Shown: piece by piece, positions 1-8,925 of the stretch
Layout of the letters: each line of letters starts with the position of its first letter
Numbering within the stretch: position 1 is the stretch's first letter
NCBI RefSeq assembly: GCF_000292345.1
Contig: NZ_ALOU01000075.1
Coordinates: forward strand, 34,425-98,424
DNA length: 64,000 nt
Source: Cupriavidus sp. BIS7
Lineage (GTDB): Bacteria; Pseudomonadota; Gammaproteobacteria; Burkholderiales; Burkholderiaceae
Reading direction: 5' to 3'
Notes under the pieces: model-generated
Told to the model about the DNA's origin: nothing
The model's database searches: none
The model's input: the letters and a program-made list of their open reading frames with translations, nothing else
Program-made: the position numbers and the translations under genes

Positions 1-465
1 GGTGTTGTCGTAGCGCAGCCCGGTGTAGTTGCCGCCCTGGTAGCCGACGATGGAGTTGTTGGCAAAGGCCATGGCCTCGTAGGACGACAGTACCTCGTGC
101 GCCAGCGTGTATTGGCGCCCCAGCGCAAGCTTGCCGTAGTTGCCGTCGAGCCCGACCACCGCGGTGCGCCCGAACAGCCGCCCGCTCTGCTGGCTGGTGC
201 CGGTGTCGGGCGAGAAGCCCGACTCCAGCACGAACCAGGCCTTGTTGCCGCCCCCGATATCCTCGCTGCCGCGCACGCCCCAGCGGCTGCCGGTGAGTAC
301 GCCGTCGGTCATCTGCACGCGGCTGTGGCCCGCAGCGTCCTCATTGGTGCTGTAGCGAATGGTCGTATCCAGCAGCCCGTAGAGCGTGATGCCGCCCGAA
401 GTCTGGGCGAGTGCGGGCACGCTGCCCGCACTCAGCGCGAGCAGCGCAATCAGTCGTTTTTGCAT
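1..465 (-). CDS. Gram-negative outer-membrane porin (N-terminal part; continues past the window start)
   Basis: The visible 155 codons begin MQKRLIALLALSAG, a signal peptide ending at ALAQ, followed by SSGGITLYG-like porin start (TSGGITLYGLLD) and the RWGVRGSEDIGGG / GRTAVVGL / LGRQYTL blocks typical of Burkholderiales OmpC-type trimeric porins. Such proteins form general diffusion beta-barrels in the outer membrane. The start at 465 is preceded by a weak purine-rich site. The C-terminal barrel strands lie outside the window. It sits about 80 bp downstream of an MFS carrier on the same strand, so it may serve uptake of the same compound; that link is inference. Confidence 0.9.
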   Translation of the reverse strand, partial: MQKRLIALLALSAGSVPALAQTSGGITLYGLLDTTIRYSTNEDAAGHSRVQMTDGVLTGSRWGVRGSEDIGGGNKAWFVLESGFSPDTGTSQQSGRLFGRTAVVGLDGNYGKLALGRQYTLAHEVLSSYEAMAFANNSIVGYQGGNYTGLRYDNT

Positions 466-544
466 TGGAGCTTTGTCTCTGTGTTGTATTGACGACGGGG
501 CGAACGCCCGCCGGTCAGGCGGGATCGAATGGCGTCAGGACGCG

Positions 545-1882
545 TCAGGCGTGTTCCGGCACCTTGCGCGGGGCCAGGAAGAACAGCCACGCAAGCGCGA
601 TGAAGTAGGCGCAGGGGATCATCGTGAACAGCACCGCATAGTTGTTGTGCGTCGAGGTGAGCACGTAGCCGACCAGCTGCGTCATGAACATGCCGCCAAT
701 GGCGCCGATCATCCCGCCGAAGCCGAACACCGAACTGACCACATGCTTGGGCGTGTAATCCATCACCATGCTCCAGATGTTCGCCGTCCACGCCTGGTGC
801 GCGCCGATCGCAATCGAGATCGCGCCCACGGCCATCCACAGGCTGCTGGCGCCGGCAGCCATCACCACCGAGGTAATGCATACCGCGAAGATCAGCATCG
901 ACAGCAGACGCGCCCGCACGGCCGGCATGCCACGGCTGATCAGCCACGACGACAGCGCACCGCCGCCCACGCTGCCCAGATCCGCCGCCAGGTAGATCAC
1001 GATCAGCGGAATCCCCATCTGCGTGACGCTGATGCCAAGCTGGTACTGCTGGTTCAGGAACGGCGGCAGCCAGTACAGGTAGAACCAGAACACCGGCGCG
1101 GTGATCGCGTACGCAAGGGCAAAGGCCCACGTGCCGCGCATGCGCAGGATCTGCGCGTAGCGGATGCGGTGCGGCGGCGGCTCGACGTCGCGCGTGACGT
1201 GGGCCAGTTCGGCGGCACTGACGGTCGGGTGCTGCTCGGGGTTGTGATAGCTCGCATACCAGAACACCAGCCAAACCGTGCCCAGCAATGCGATGGCGAT
1301 AAAGGCCGCCTGCCAGCCCCAGGCCTGCAGGATCAGCGGCAGCATGATCGGCGTAAGCATCGCGCCGACGTTGGTGCCCGCATTGAAGATCCCTGTGGCG
1401 ATTGCGCGCTCGCTCGCCGGGAACCAGATGCGCGTGGTCTTCACGCAGGCCGGATAGTTGGCCGATTCGGCCAGGCCAAGGAAGAAGCGGCAGATCATGA
1501 AGCCAACCGCCGAAGCCGCGAATGCATGTGCGCCACAGGCAATGCTCCACAGCAGCACCGCCAGAAAGAAGGCGCGCTTGACGCCGACCATGTCGATGAA
1601 CCGGCCCTGCAGCGCAAAGCCGATGGCGTAGCCCACCTGGAACCAGAAGTTGATATTGGCGTAGTCCTGCGCGGTCCACGCCATGGCCTTGGCCAGCACC
1701 GGCTGCAGCACGCCAAGCGCGGCGCGGTCGATATAGTTCAGCGTGGTTGCGAAGAACACCAGCGCCAGCATGCACCATCGCACGTTGCCAAGGGCAAAGG
1801 CGGCGCGGATCTTGTCGCCGAGCGAGTTGCCAGGTGCCGAGGGCGTGGCACCGGCTGGCAGCTCCTTGTGAGTCGTGGTCAT
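545..1882 (-). CDS. MFS transporter, anion:cation symporter (hexuronate/aromatic acid) type
   Basis: This is a 445-residue inner-membrane carrier with about 12 hydrophobic segments. The first loop reads NYIDRAALGVLQP, and the segment after helix 2 (GRFIDMVGVKRAF) matches the MFS loop-2/3 signature of the anion:cation symporter (ACS) family, which imports sugar acids and aromatic acids. The chosen start MTTTHKELPAG has GGAGAC eight bases upstream; an in-frame ATG at 1897 has no comparable ribosome site. It lies in a run with the porin and the AroE-like gene, suggesting uptake of a small hydroxylated acid. The substrate cannot be read from sequence. Confidence 0.85.
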   Translation of the reverse strand: MTTTHKELPAGATPSAPGNSLGDKIRAAFALGNVRWCMLALVFFATTLNYIDRAALGVLQPVLAKAMAWTAQDYANINFWFQVGYAIGFALQGRFIDMVGVKRAFFLAVLLWSIACGAHAFAASAVGFMICRFFLGLAESANYPACVKTTRIWFPASERAIATGIFNAGTNVGAMLTPIMLPLILQAWGWQAAFIAIALLGTVWLVFWYASYHNPEQHPTVSAAELAHVTRDVEPPPHRIRYAQILRMRGTWAFALAYAITAPVFWFYLYWLPPFLNQQYQLGISVTQMGIPLIVIYLAADLGSVGGGALSSWLISRGMPAVRARLLSMLIFAVCITSVVMAAGASSLWMAVGAISIAIGAHQAWTANIWSMVMDYTPKHVVSSVFGFGGMIGAIGGMFMTQLVGYVLTSTHNNYAVLFTMIPCAYFIALAWLFFLAPRKVPEHA

Positions 1883-1981
1883 CTTGTCTGTCTCCACCGT
1901 TGAATTGGAAATGCTTGCCGGCGTGCCTTTATAGGATGGGCTTGGGCTCGGCTGTCGGCCAGGGCAACCGCCCTGCTGGCC

Positions 1982-2815
1982 TCAATACTGGATCTGGGCA
2001 ACCGCGCGCAGCGCTTCGGGTGTGGCCGTACCGTAGCCAAAGAACTCCAGGTAGGCGGGGATCATCTCGAACAGCATGTCGGTGCCTACCTGGACCTTGC
2101 AGTTGCGCGCCAGCGCGGCTTCGAGGAACGGCGTGTATTCATGCTTCATCACTACCTCGCCAACCATGGTGCCGGCGGCAATGCGCGTAACGTCGAACGG
2201 CAGCGGATCGCCCGCATGCATGCCCAGCGGGGTGGCGTTCACCACCACGTCGAAGCCTTGCGGGTCGTTCGTGCCGGTGCTGACGCGCAGCGCCGGGTAA
2301 TGCTCGGCCAGGCGGCGGGCCAGCGCGCGCGCGGCGCCCTCGCGGGCATCGAACAGCGCCAGTTCGGCCACGCCGGCTTGCGCCAGTGACGCGGCAATCG
2401 CGCTGCCCACGCCTCCGCTGCCGGAGACGATGGCGCGTGCACCTTCCAGCCGGCAGCCCTTGCGCACGATGCCGCGCACAAAGCCGGCGCCGTCGAACTG
2501 GTCGCCCACCAGCGTACCGTCATCGCGCCGCAGCACGGCGTTGCACGCACCGGCAATGCGGGCGGCCGGCGTCAGTTCGTCCACCAGTTCCAGCGTTGCG
2601 ACCTTGTGCGGCATGGTCACGAGCGCGCCGCGGATATTGGTCATGCGGAACAGCGAACGGAACACTTCGGCAAAGTCGTCGGGCTTGACGCCCATCGGCA
2701 CCACCACCGCATTGATGCCTTGCTGCGCGAACCAGGGGTTGTAAATCATCGGCGCCTTGAACGACTCCGTGGGATAGCCAAGGTGCGGAATGAGTGTGGT
2801 CTTGCCGTTGATCAT
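1982..2815 (-). CDS. Shikimate/quinate dehydrogenase-like NAD(P) oxidoreductase
   Basis: The protein has 277 residues, the usual AroE length. Visible family features are the catalytic lysine in VTMPHKV, an aspartate in GDQFDGAGF (canonical GxNTDxxG), the nucleotide loop GSGGVGSAIA and the NATPLGM motif. The two serines that bind the shikimate carboxylate in canonical AroE (HSKSP) are replaced: the equivalent stretch reads ESFKAP. Catalysis of an NAD(P)-dependent hydroxy-acid oxidation is therefore likely, but on something other than shikimate or with changed specificity. It sits 99 bp upstream of the MFS gene on the same strand and is divergent from the HPPD-like gene. Confidence 0.8.
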   Translation of the reverse strand: MINGKTTLIPHLGYPTESFKAPMIYNPWFAQQGINAVVVPMGVKPDDFAEVFRSLFRMTNIRGALVTMPHKVATLELVDELTPAARIAGACNAVLRRDDGTLVGDQFDGAGFVRGIVRKGCRLEGARAIVSGSGGVGSAIAASLAQAGVAELALFDAREGAARALARRLAEHYPALRVSTGTNDPQGFDVVVNATPLGMHAGDPLPFDVTRIAAGTMVGEVVMKHEYTPFLEAALARNCKVQVGTDMLFEMIPAYLEFFGYGTATPEALRAVAQIQY

Positions 2816-3093
2816 GGTGCGGATACGTTCGTGGCGCGGGCCTTGCGGCCGGCCGGGGTGCGTTTCGATGACCGGAGATTAGTGTCCGAAAGCACGCCCG
2901 CCAAGAGGCCCTCAGGCCATATTGCGCGATCAGTGAACGCATATGCGCGATCAAGGCGCGCAGTTGGGGTTTCTACGAGGTGCGGCGGCCCACCATCCGG
3001 ACTCGGTCCGGAGAGGCCCCGTTGCTATGATCCGATCGACGCCGCTTTTGGTCCGGCACCGCCCCCTTCGCCACCCCAACAGGAGCAACGACA

Positions 3094-4176
3094 ATGAGCG
3101 CCGCAGACGTATCTTCCCCGCGCGCCGACGATCTCGATGCGTGGGACAACCCGCTCGGTATCCAGGGCTACGAGTTCATCGAATTTGCTTCGCCCGACCC
3201 GGCTGCGCTCGGTCGCACGCTTGAGCGCTTCGGTTTCGCGGCCATTGCCGGCCATCGCCACAAAGCCGTGAAGCTCTACCGGCAGGGCGAGATGAATTTC
3301 ATCGTCGATGCCGAGCCAGATTCGTTCGCAACGCGTTATGCCAGCGAGTACGGTCTGTCGATCTCCGCGATTGGCATCCGCGTGAACGACGCCGCAGCCG
3401 CCTTTGCCAGCGCGCTGGAAGCCGGGGCGTGGCCGTTCGAGGGTGGCACGGTGGGGCCGATGGAGCTCAATATCCCCGCGATCCAGGGAATCGGCCAGTC
3501 GATCATCTACTTCATCGACCGCTGGCGCGGCAAGGAAGGCCGGCCCGGCGACGTGGGCGATATCTCGATCTACGATGTCGATTTCCGCCCGCTGCCGCAG
3601 CCCGTTGATACGCCCGATGCGGGGCTTCTGCGCGTCGACCACCTGACCCAGGCGGTTGAACCCGGCCATCTGGAGGAATGGCTGGAGTTCTACCGCAAGG
3701 TGCTTGGTTTCCGTGAAATCGTGGTCGCCAGCGAGGCCCACGCGCTGGTGTCGCCGTGCGGGCGTATTCGCATCCCGTTGTATGAGAAGGGCACGCCGCG
3801 CCACGACCAGATGCGCCACTACCTGTCGGACCACCATGGCGAAGGCATCCAGCATATTGCGCTGGCCAGCGCCGACATACTTGCCAGCGCCGCGGCACTG
3901 GAACGCAATGGCGTGCAGTTCGTGCAGCCCCCGGCGGCCTACTACGACGCCATCGAAGCGCGCCTGCCGGGCCATGGCCTGGACCTGGCAGCGCTGCAGC
4001 GCTACGGCATCCTCGCCGACGGCGCCGTGCGTGAAGATGGCCCGCCCGCGCGCTTCCTGCAGGCGTTCGTCAAGCGCGAGGCGGGCGAGTTCTTCTTCGA
4101 GATCGTCCAGCGCGACGCCTATCAGGGCTTTGGCGAGGGCAACCTGCCGGTGCTGGAAGCGCTATCGGGGAACTGA
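3094..4176 (+). CDS. 4-hydroxyphenylpyruvate dioxygenase-like Fe(II) enzyme (divergent paralogue)
   Basis: The 360-residue protein has two vicinal-oxygen-chelate halves like HPPD: an N-terminal half starting NPLGIQGYEFIEFASP and a C-terminal metal-binding half. The three iron ligands are present: His in VDHLTQAV, His in GIQHIAL and Glu in FFFEIVQR; FGEGN is also conserved. It differs from HPPD in that a short stretch before IRIPL is deleted and the substrate-binding Asn of PLNE is Tyr (IPLYE). True HPPD makes homogentisate from tyrosine-derived 4-hydroxyphenylpyruvate; no homogentisate genes are nearby. The neighbour upstream is an AroE-like protein. An alternative is an HPPD-family enzyme acting on another aromatic keto acid. 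Start ATG 3094 follows AGGAGCAACGACA. Confidence 0.75.
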   Translation: MSAADVSSPRADDLDAWDNPLGIQGYEFIEFASPDPAALGRTLERFGFAAIAGHRHKAVKLYRQGEMNFIVDAEPDSFATRYASEYGLSISAIGIRVNDAAAAFASALEAGAWPFEGGTVGPMELNIPAIQGIGQSIIYFIDRWRGKEGRPGDVGDISIYDVDFRPLPQPVDTPDAGLLRVDHLTQAVEPGHLEEWLEFYRKVLGFREIVVASEAHALVSPCGRIRIPLYEKGTPRHDQMRHYLSDHHGEGIQHIALASADILASAAALERNGVQFVQPPAAYYDAIEARLPGHGLDLAALQRYGILADGAVREDGPPARFLQAFVKREAGEFFFEIVQRDAYQGFGEGNLPVLEALSGN

Positions 4177-4195
4177 CGCGAAGCCGCGGCGGCGG

Positions 4196-4387
4196 CTAGC
4201 GCCCAAGGTCCTTCGCCGATTCACCGGCAATACCCCAGTTCTCCTTCGGCACATCCTGAATCCAGACGCGGACGTTCTCCTTTGGCGCTCCCGTCGCCTC
4301 CACCAGCGCAGCCGTGACTTTCTGTATCACGGCGCGCTTCTGCTCCACGGTACGGCCTTCGATCATGTAAATCTGCGCAAACGGCAT
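4196..4387 (-). CDS. dmpI: 4-oxalocrotonate tautomerase (meta-cleavage pathway)
   Basis: The 63-residue protein starts Met-Pro; after Met removal Pro1 is the general base. Arg11 (EGRTV) and Arg39 (NVRVW) fall at the positions used by the XylH/DmpI family, and position 50 is aromatic (Trp instead of the common Phe). It converts 2-hydroxymuconate from the enol to the 2-keto tautomer for the decarboxylase branch. It is the last gene of the long leftward operon, 39 bp after dmpG, and meets the HPPD-like gene end to end. Confidence 0.92.
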   Translation of the reverse strand: MPFAQIYMIEGRTVEQKRAVIQKVTAALVEATGAPKENVRVWIQDVPKENWGIAGESAKDLGR

Positions 4388-4426
4388 GGTTCTTCTCCAA
4401 CAATCCCACGGGTAATCAGACTGCGC

Positions 4427-5467
4427 TCACGCGACTTGCCGGAGCCCGCGCTCGCGGGCCATCGTGAGCGCCGTATCCTCGATCATGTCTTCCTGGCCGC
4501 CCACCATGCCGCGCCGGCCGAGTTCGACCAACAGGTCGCGCGCAGGCACGCCGTACTTTTCGCCAGCGCGCTTGGCAAACAGCAGGAAGCTGCCGTACAC
4601 GCCCGCGTAGCCCAGCGTCAACGCATCGCGGTCGATCCGGATGGGGAAGTCCATGATCGGCACCACGAGGTCTTCGGCAACGTCCTGGATCTTCCACACG
4701 TCCACGCCGGTATGGATGCCCATGCGGTCGCAGACCGCCACCAGCACTTCCATCGGCGTGTTGCCGGCCCCTGCCCCCAACCCGGCGGCGGCGGCATCGA
4801 TGCGCGTCGCGCCACATTCGATCGCGGCCAGCGAATTGGCGATGCCCATAGCCATGTTGTGGTGCCCGTGGAATCCAAGTTCGGTCTCCGGCCGCAGCGC
4901 ATCGCGCACCACGCGCAGCCGCGCCTTGACATCATCGGGCAGCATGTAGCCGGCCGAATCGGTGACGTAGATGCAGTTGGCGCCATAGCTCTCCATCAGC
5001 CTGGCCTGCCGGGCAAGGCCCTCCGGGCTATTCATGTGCGCCATCATCAGGAAGCCCACGGTGTCCATGTCGAGCTTGCGCGCGTGGCTGATGTGCTGCT
5101 CCGAGACATCGGCCTCCGTGCAGTGCGTGGCCACGCGGATGGTGTGCACGCCAAGCTCGCGCGCCATCTTCAGGTGATCCACGGTGCCGATACCGGGCAA
5201 CAGCAGCGCCGAGACCTTGGCCTGCTTCATCAGCGGGATCACGGCGCCCAGGTATTCCTCGTCGCTATGCGCAGGAAAGCCGTAATTGAGCGATGAGCCG
5301 CCCAGCCCGTCGCCATGGGTAACCTCGATCAGCGGCACGCCCGCGGCGTCCAGGCCCTGCGCGATGGTGGTCATCTGTTCAAGCGTCATCAGGTGGCGCT
5401 TCGGGTGCATGCCGTCGCGCAACGTCATGTCGTGGACGGTGATGCTCTTGCCTTTCAGCGTAGTCAT
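4427..5467 (-). CDS. dmpG: 4-hydroxy-2-oxovalerate aldolase
   Basis: At 346 residues it has full DmpG length. HDMTLRDGMH carries the catalytic His and the Arg/Asp pair near the metal, and GFHGHHN supplies the two metal-binding histidines; AGLGAGAGNTP is also family-typical. The enzyme splits 4-hydroxy-2-oxopentanoate into pyruvate and acetaldehyde using Mn(II), and forms a channelling complex with the acylating aldehyde dehydrogenase DmpF encoded 13 bp upstream. GAGGAGACGCACGAC precedes the start. Confidence 0.96.
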   Translation of the reverse strand: MTTLKGKSITVHDMTLRDGMHPKRHLMTLEQMTTIAQGLDAAGVPLIEVTHGDGLGGSSLNYGFPAHSDEEYLGAVIPLMKQAKVSALLLPGIGTVDHLKMARELGVHTIRVATHCTEADVSEQHISHARKLDMDTVGFLMMAHMNSPEGLARQARLMESYGANCIYVTDSAGYMLPDDVKARLRVVRDALRPETELGFHGHHNMAMGIANSLAAIECGATRIDAAAAGLGAGAGNTPMEVLVAVCDRMGIHTGVDVWKIQDVAEDLVVPIMDFPIRIDRDALTLGYAGVYGSFLLFAKRAGEKYGVPARDLLVELGRRGMVGGQEDMIEDTALTMARERGLRQVA

Positions 5468-5480
5468 GTCGTGCGTCTCC

Positions 5481-6407
5481 TCAGGCTGCCACGGCGGCAG
5501 GAGTGGCTTGCAGGGTCAGTTCGCCCTTCAGTATTTCCTCGGCGAACATCTCGGCGGTGCGCGCGGCGGCGGCCGTCATGATGTCCAGATTGCCGGCGTA
5601 TTTCGGCAGGTAGTCGCCAAGGCCCTCCACTTCCAGGAAGACGCTCACGCGATTGCCGTCGAACACCGGGCCATTGACGAGCTTGTAGCCCGGCACGTAC
5701 TTCTTCACTTCCCCGATCATGGCGTGGATCGAGGCGGTGATTGCCTCGCGGTCCGGCTCGGTTTCCGTCAGGCAATGCACGGTATCGCGCATGATCAGCG
5801 GCGGCTCCGCCGGATTGATGATGATGATGGCCTTGCCCTTGGCGGCGCCGCCCACGCGTTCCACCGCCCCTGCCGTGGTGCGTGTGAATTCGTCGATGTT
5901 CTTGCGCGTGCCCGGCCCAACTGACCGGCTGGACACCGTGGCCACGATCTCGCCATAGGCAACCGGCTGCACGCGGCTCACGGCGGCCACCATCGGAATC
6001 GTGGCCTGGCCGCCGCAAGTGACCATGTTGACGTTCATCTCGGCGCGCCCGAGATGCTCGCGCAGGTTGACTGGCGGCACGCAGTACGGGCCGATGGCGG
6101 CAGGCGTCAGGTCGATCATCAGCACCCCGAGCGCGTTCAGCTTGCGCGAGTTGTCGGCGTGGACATAGGCGCTGGTCGCGTCGAAGGCGATCTGCACGCC
6201 GTCGGCAAGCACATGCGGCAGCAGGCCGTCCACGCCGTCGGACGTCGTCTTGATGCCCATCTCGCGGGCGCGCTTGAGGCCGTCCGATTCCGGGTCGATG
6301 CCGACCATCCACACCGGCTCGAGCACCGGGCTGCGCTGCAGCTTGGCGAGCAGATCGGTACCGATATTGCCGGGACCGATCAGGGCACATTTGATTTTGC
6401 GGGTCAT
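5481..6407 (-). CDS. dmpF: Acetaldehyde dehydrogenase (acylating)
   Basis: The protein of 308 residues starts MTRKIKCALIGPGNIGTDLL, with a Rossmann NAD-binding glycine motif; the nucleophilic cysteine is in NMVTCGGQATIP. It oxidises acetaldehyde, passed directly from DmpG, to acetyl-CoA. The start at 6407 is chosen because GGAGACC lies at correct spacing; an open extension to 6497 has no ribosome site and overlaps the end of dmpH. Last-step enzyme of the lower pathway. Confidence 0.96.
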   Translation of the reverse strand: MTRKIKCALIGPGNIGTDLLAKLQRSPVLEPVWMVGIDPESDGLKRAREMGIKTTSDGVDGLLPHVLADGVQIAFDATSAYVHADNSRKLNALGVLMIDLTPAAIGPYCVPPVNLREHLGRAEMNVNMVTCGGQATIPMVAAVSRVQPVAYGEIVATVSSRSVGPGTRKNIDEFTRTTAGAVERVGGAAKGKAIIIINPAEPPLIMRDTVHCLTETEPDREAITASIHAMIGEVKKYVPGYKLVNGPVFDGNRVSVFLEVEGLGDYLPKYAGNLDIMTAAAARTAEMFAEEILKGELTLQATPAAVAA

Positions 6408-6445
6408 TGAAGTGGTCTCCACTGGTTTGTTCTGGCGATCGGCGC

Positions 6446-7237
6446 TCATTCCACGAAGCGCATCGACACGTTGCCCAGGTCCTGAAAGCGGACGCACACG
6501 CTATCGCCCGCCGCAACGGCAATCGCCTCTGTCACGCCGCCGGTCATGATGAAAGTGCCGGCCGGGATTTCCTGTCCGCGCGCGCCGAGGTGGTTCGCCA
6601 TCATCGCCACGGCCGCAGCCGGATGGCCCAGCACTGCCGCGCCGGCTGCCATGGCAACGGCGCGGCCATTCTTCTCCAGCACGACGCCGAGCGTGCGCAG
6701 GTCGAGATCTTCCGGGCTACGCGCACGTCCACCCACCACGAAGCGAGCCGCCGAGGTGTTGTCGGCAATAACGCTCTTCAGGTCGAACTTGAAGTCGCGG
6801 TAGCGGCTGTCGATGATTTCCACCGCCGGCACGACGAAGTCGATGGCCGCCAGCACGCTGCCCACGTGGCAGCCCGGGCCCCGCAGCGGTGCCTTGGTGA
6901 CGATGCAGATCTCGGCCTCCACTTTCGGGTGGATCAACTCCGACATGCGGATCTCGCCGCCGTCAGGCCGCGCCATGTCTTCGCTGACAAAGCCGAACAC
7001 CGGCGTCTCCACCCCCATCTGCTTCATCTTGGCGAACGATGTGAGCCCGGCTTTCAGCCCCACCGTCCTGAGGCCGCGCGACTCCTTGCGCCGGCGGATC
7101 TCGTCCTGGATGTCATAGGCATCGGACCAGTCGAGGTCAGGGTATTCGTCGGTGATCTTCGTGATGTCGCGCACGGCAAGCTGCGCGCCCTCGACATGCG
7201 CGGCAAGCGCTTCGATGGTTTCCCGGTTCAGTGTCAT
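6446..7237 (-). CDS. dmpH: 4-oxalocrotonate decarboxylase
   Basis: The 263-residue protein is in the hydratase/decarboxylase (fumarylacetoacetase-like) family. KMKQMGVETPVFGF and HPKVEAEICIVTKAPLRGPG match DmpH much better than DmpE, and the metal-binding Glu pair (EAE) is present. It decarboxylates 2-oxohex-3-enedioate to 2-hydroxypenta-2,4-dienoate and works in a complex with the hydratase DmpE. In Pseudomonas CF600 dmpH follows dmpG; here it is next to dmpE, a rearrangement that keeps the two complex partners adjacent. Confidence 0.93.
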   Translation of the reverse strand: MTLNRETIEALAAHVEGAQLAVRDITKITDEYPDLDWSDAYDIQDEIRRRKESRGLRTVGLKAGLTSFAKMKQMGVETPVFGFVSEDMARPDGGEIRMSELIHPKVEAEICIVTKAPLRGPGCHVGSVLAAIDFVVPAVEIIDSRYRDFKFDLKSVIADNTSAARFVVGGRARSPEDLDLRTLGVVLEKNGRAVAMAAGAAVLGHPAAAVAMMANHLGARGQEIPAGTFIMTGGVTEAIAVAAGDSVCVRFQDLGNVSMRFVE

Positions 7238-7262
7238 GGTCTGGTTTCCCGATGGATATGAG

Positions 7263-8045
7263 TCAGATGAAGCGCACCGAGGTCCCGCCCAGCCCGCCCA
7301 CGCTGCAATACAGGCTGTCGCCCGGCTTGACTGGCACCAGCGGCGACTGCGAGCCGGACAGGATCACGTCGCCTGCCTTCAGCGCGATGCCGAAGCGGCC
7401 CAGCGTGTTCGCCAGCCACGCCACCGCATTGACGGGCGAGCCCTGTACGGAGGCACCGCACGAGGTGCTCACGATCTCGCCGTTCTTCTCCAGCACCATG
7501 CCTGCCAGCGCCAGATCGAGGTCGCGCGGGCTGCGGCGCGTGCCGCCGAGCGTGAAGACGCCGCACGACGCGTTGTCGGCCACGGTGTCCTGGATGCGAA
7601 TCTTCCAGTCGCGGATGCGGGAATCGACGATCTCGAAGCACGGCATCACGAAATCGGTGGCACGCAGCACGTCGGCTGCGGTCACGCCCGGCCCGCAGAG
7701 ATCCCGCGACAGCACGAAGGCCACTTCCGCCTCCGCCTTCGGCGCGATCATCCTGGCCGTGTCCACCGGCTCGCCCTCGTTGAAGACCATGCCGGACAGC
7801 AAGTGGCCGAAGTCGGGTTGGTCCACCCCTAGCATGTCCATCACCACCCGGCTGGTCACGCCGATCTTCTTGCCGATCACGGTCTCGCCCGCTTCAAGGC
7901 GGCGGCCGATCATGCGCAACTGGATCTGGTACGCGTCTTCGATGGTGATATCCGGCTCGCGGTCGGTCAGCGGTTCCAGCGGCGTGCGCGTCAAGAGCGA
8001 TTCGTAGAGCGCGTCGCCGTAGTGTTGGATCTTGGTAGCGTCCAT
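7263..8045 (-). CDS. dmpE: 2-hydroxypenta-2,4-dienoate (2-oxopent-4-enoate) hydratase
   Basis: The protein has 260 residues and is a paralogue of the adjacent dmpH product. GKKIGVTSRVVMDMLGVDQPDFGHL and EAEVAF are hydratase-type. It adds water to 2-hydroxypentadienoate, giving 4-hydroxy-2-oxovalerate, the aldolase substrate. The start MDATKIQHYG at 8045 is preceded by AAGGAACACTC and matches DmpE N-termini; a 12-residue upstream extension is possible but less likely. It follows dmpD by 28 bp. Confidence 0.94.
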   Translation of the reverse strand: MDATKIQHYGDALYESLLTRTPLEPLTDREPDITIEDAYQIQLRMIGRRLEAGETVIGKKIGVTSRVVMDMLGVDQPDFGHLLSGMVFNEGEPVDTARMIAPKAEAEVAFVLSRDLCGPGVTAADVLRATDFVMPCFEIVDSRIRDWKIRIQDTVADNASCGVFTLGGTRRSPRDLDLALAGMVLEKNGEIVSTSCGASVQGSPVNAVAWLANTLGRFGIALKAGDVILSGSQSPLVPVKPGDSLYCSVGGLGGTSVRFI

Positions 8046-8073
8046 GAGTGTTCCTTGATACGTGAAATTCGGT

Positions 8074-8925
8074 TCAGGCAACTGCGGCGGCGTCGGCTTC
8101 GGCCAGGAAGTTGCTCACCAGCGTCGCGAAGCGCGCGCTGTGCTCGATCTGCGTCCAGTGGCCGCAGCGGCCGAAAACGTGGAGCTGGCTGTTGGGAATC
8201 CAGTCCGCCAGCGTCAGCGAATTGGACAGCGGAATGACCTTGTCCTCCCGGCCGTGGACCACCAGCGTCTCGTGCGGCAGCGCGCGGATATCGGCCTCGG
8301 CGCTGGCCATTGCGTCGGCCCACCGCTGGCGCGGCGCGGGAAACATCGCGGCATAGGATTCCTGCACGCCCGGTGCCACGCTGGCTTCGTACCGCAGCCG
8401 GGCCAGTTCGTCGGTCACGCGGCCACGGTCGAAGGCGAACAGGTCCAGCAGCCCCCGCATTGCCTCCAGTGATGGCTCATAGCCCCACACTGCCTCCAGC
8501 CCCGGCGTAATGCGGAATGGCACCCCGACAGATCCCATCAGCACAAGCCGCCGCACCCGCTCCGGTGCACGGATGGCAAGCGCCAGCGCCAGCGCGCCGC
8601 CAAACGAGTTGCCGACGAGATCGACCTGCGGCAGTTCCAGCGCATCGAGCAGGTCCAGGGCCTGCTGCACCCAGACACCCATGCCGTAGACCTGCCCGGC
8701 AGGGCGGTCGCTCTGGCCGAAGCCGAGCATGTCCGGCGCGATGACGCGGCGTTCACGGGCCAGCGTCGGCAGCACCGGGCGCCAGTTGGCCCACGCGCTG
8801 ACTCCCGGGCCGGACCCGTGCAGCAGCAGCACGGGCGAACCCCGGCCAACGTCATGCACGTGGGTTGTCACCGCACCCGTTCGCACGTACCGGGTTTCGG
8901 GTGCCTGAATTTCGCTCTCGCTCAT
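8074..8925 (-). CDS. dmpD: 2-hydroxymuconate semialdehyde hydrolase
   Basis: This is an alpha/beta hydrolase of 283 residues. The oxyanion strand is LLLHGSGPG, the nucleophile elbow GNSFGG, the acid is in HGREDKVIP and the histidine in GHWTQIEH. It cleaves the ring-fission product of 3-substituted catechols (ketone type), releasing formate or acetate plus 2-hydroxypentadienoate. The ATG overlaps the stop of dmpC by 4 bp, so the two are translationally coupled. It allows methylcatechols from toluene/cresols to be used. Confidence 0.94.
   Translation of the reverse strand: MSESEIQAPETRYVRTGAVTTHVHDVGRGSPVLLLHGSGPGVSAWANWRPVLPTLARERRVIAPDMLGFGQSDRPAGQVYGMGVWVQQALDLLDALELPQVDLVGNSFGGALALALAIRAPERVRRLVLMGSVGVPFRITPGLEAVWGYEPSLEAMRGLLDLFAFDRGRVTDELARLRYEASVAPGVQESYAAMFPAPRQRWADAMASAEADIRALPHETLVVHGREDKVIPLSNSLTLADWIPNSQLHVFGRCGHWTQIEHSARFATLVSNFLAEADAAAVA

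Noticed and set aside
386..1903. A 505-codon open frame on the plus strand
   Set aside because: It lies antisense to the MFS gene, is rich in Arg/His/Gln from GC-biased third-position patterns, and has no recognisable domain or ribosome site.
3656..5296. A 546-codon open frame on the plus strand
   Set aside because: It overlaps the HPPD-like gene in another frame and runs antisense through dmpI and dmpG; composition is that of a shadow frame.
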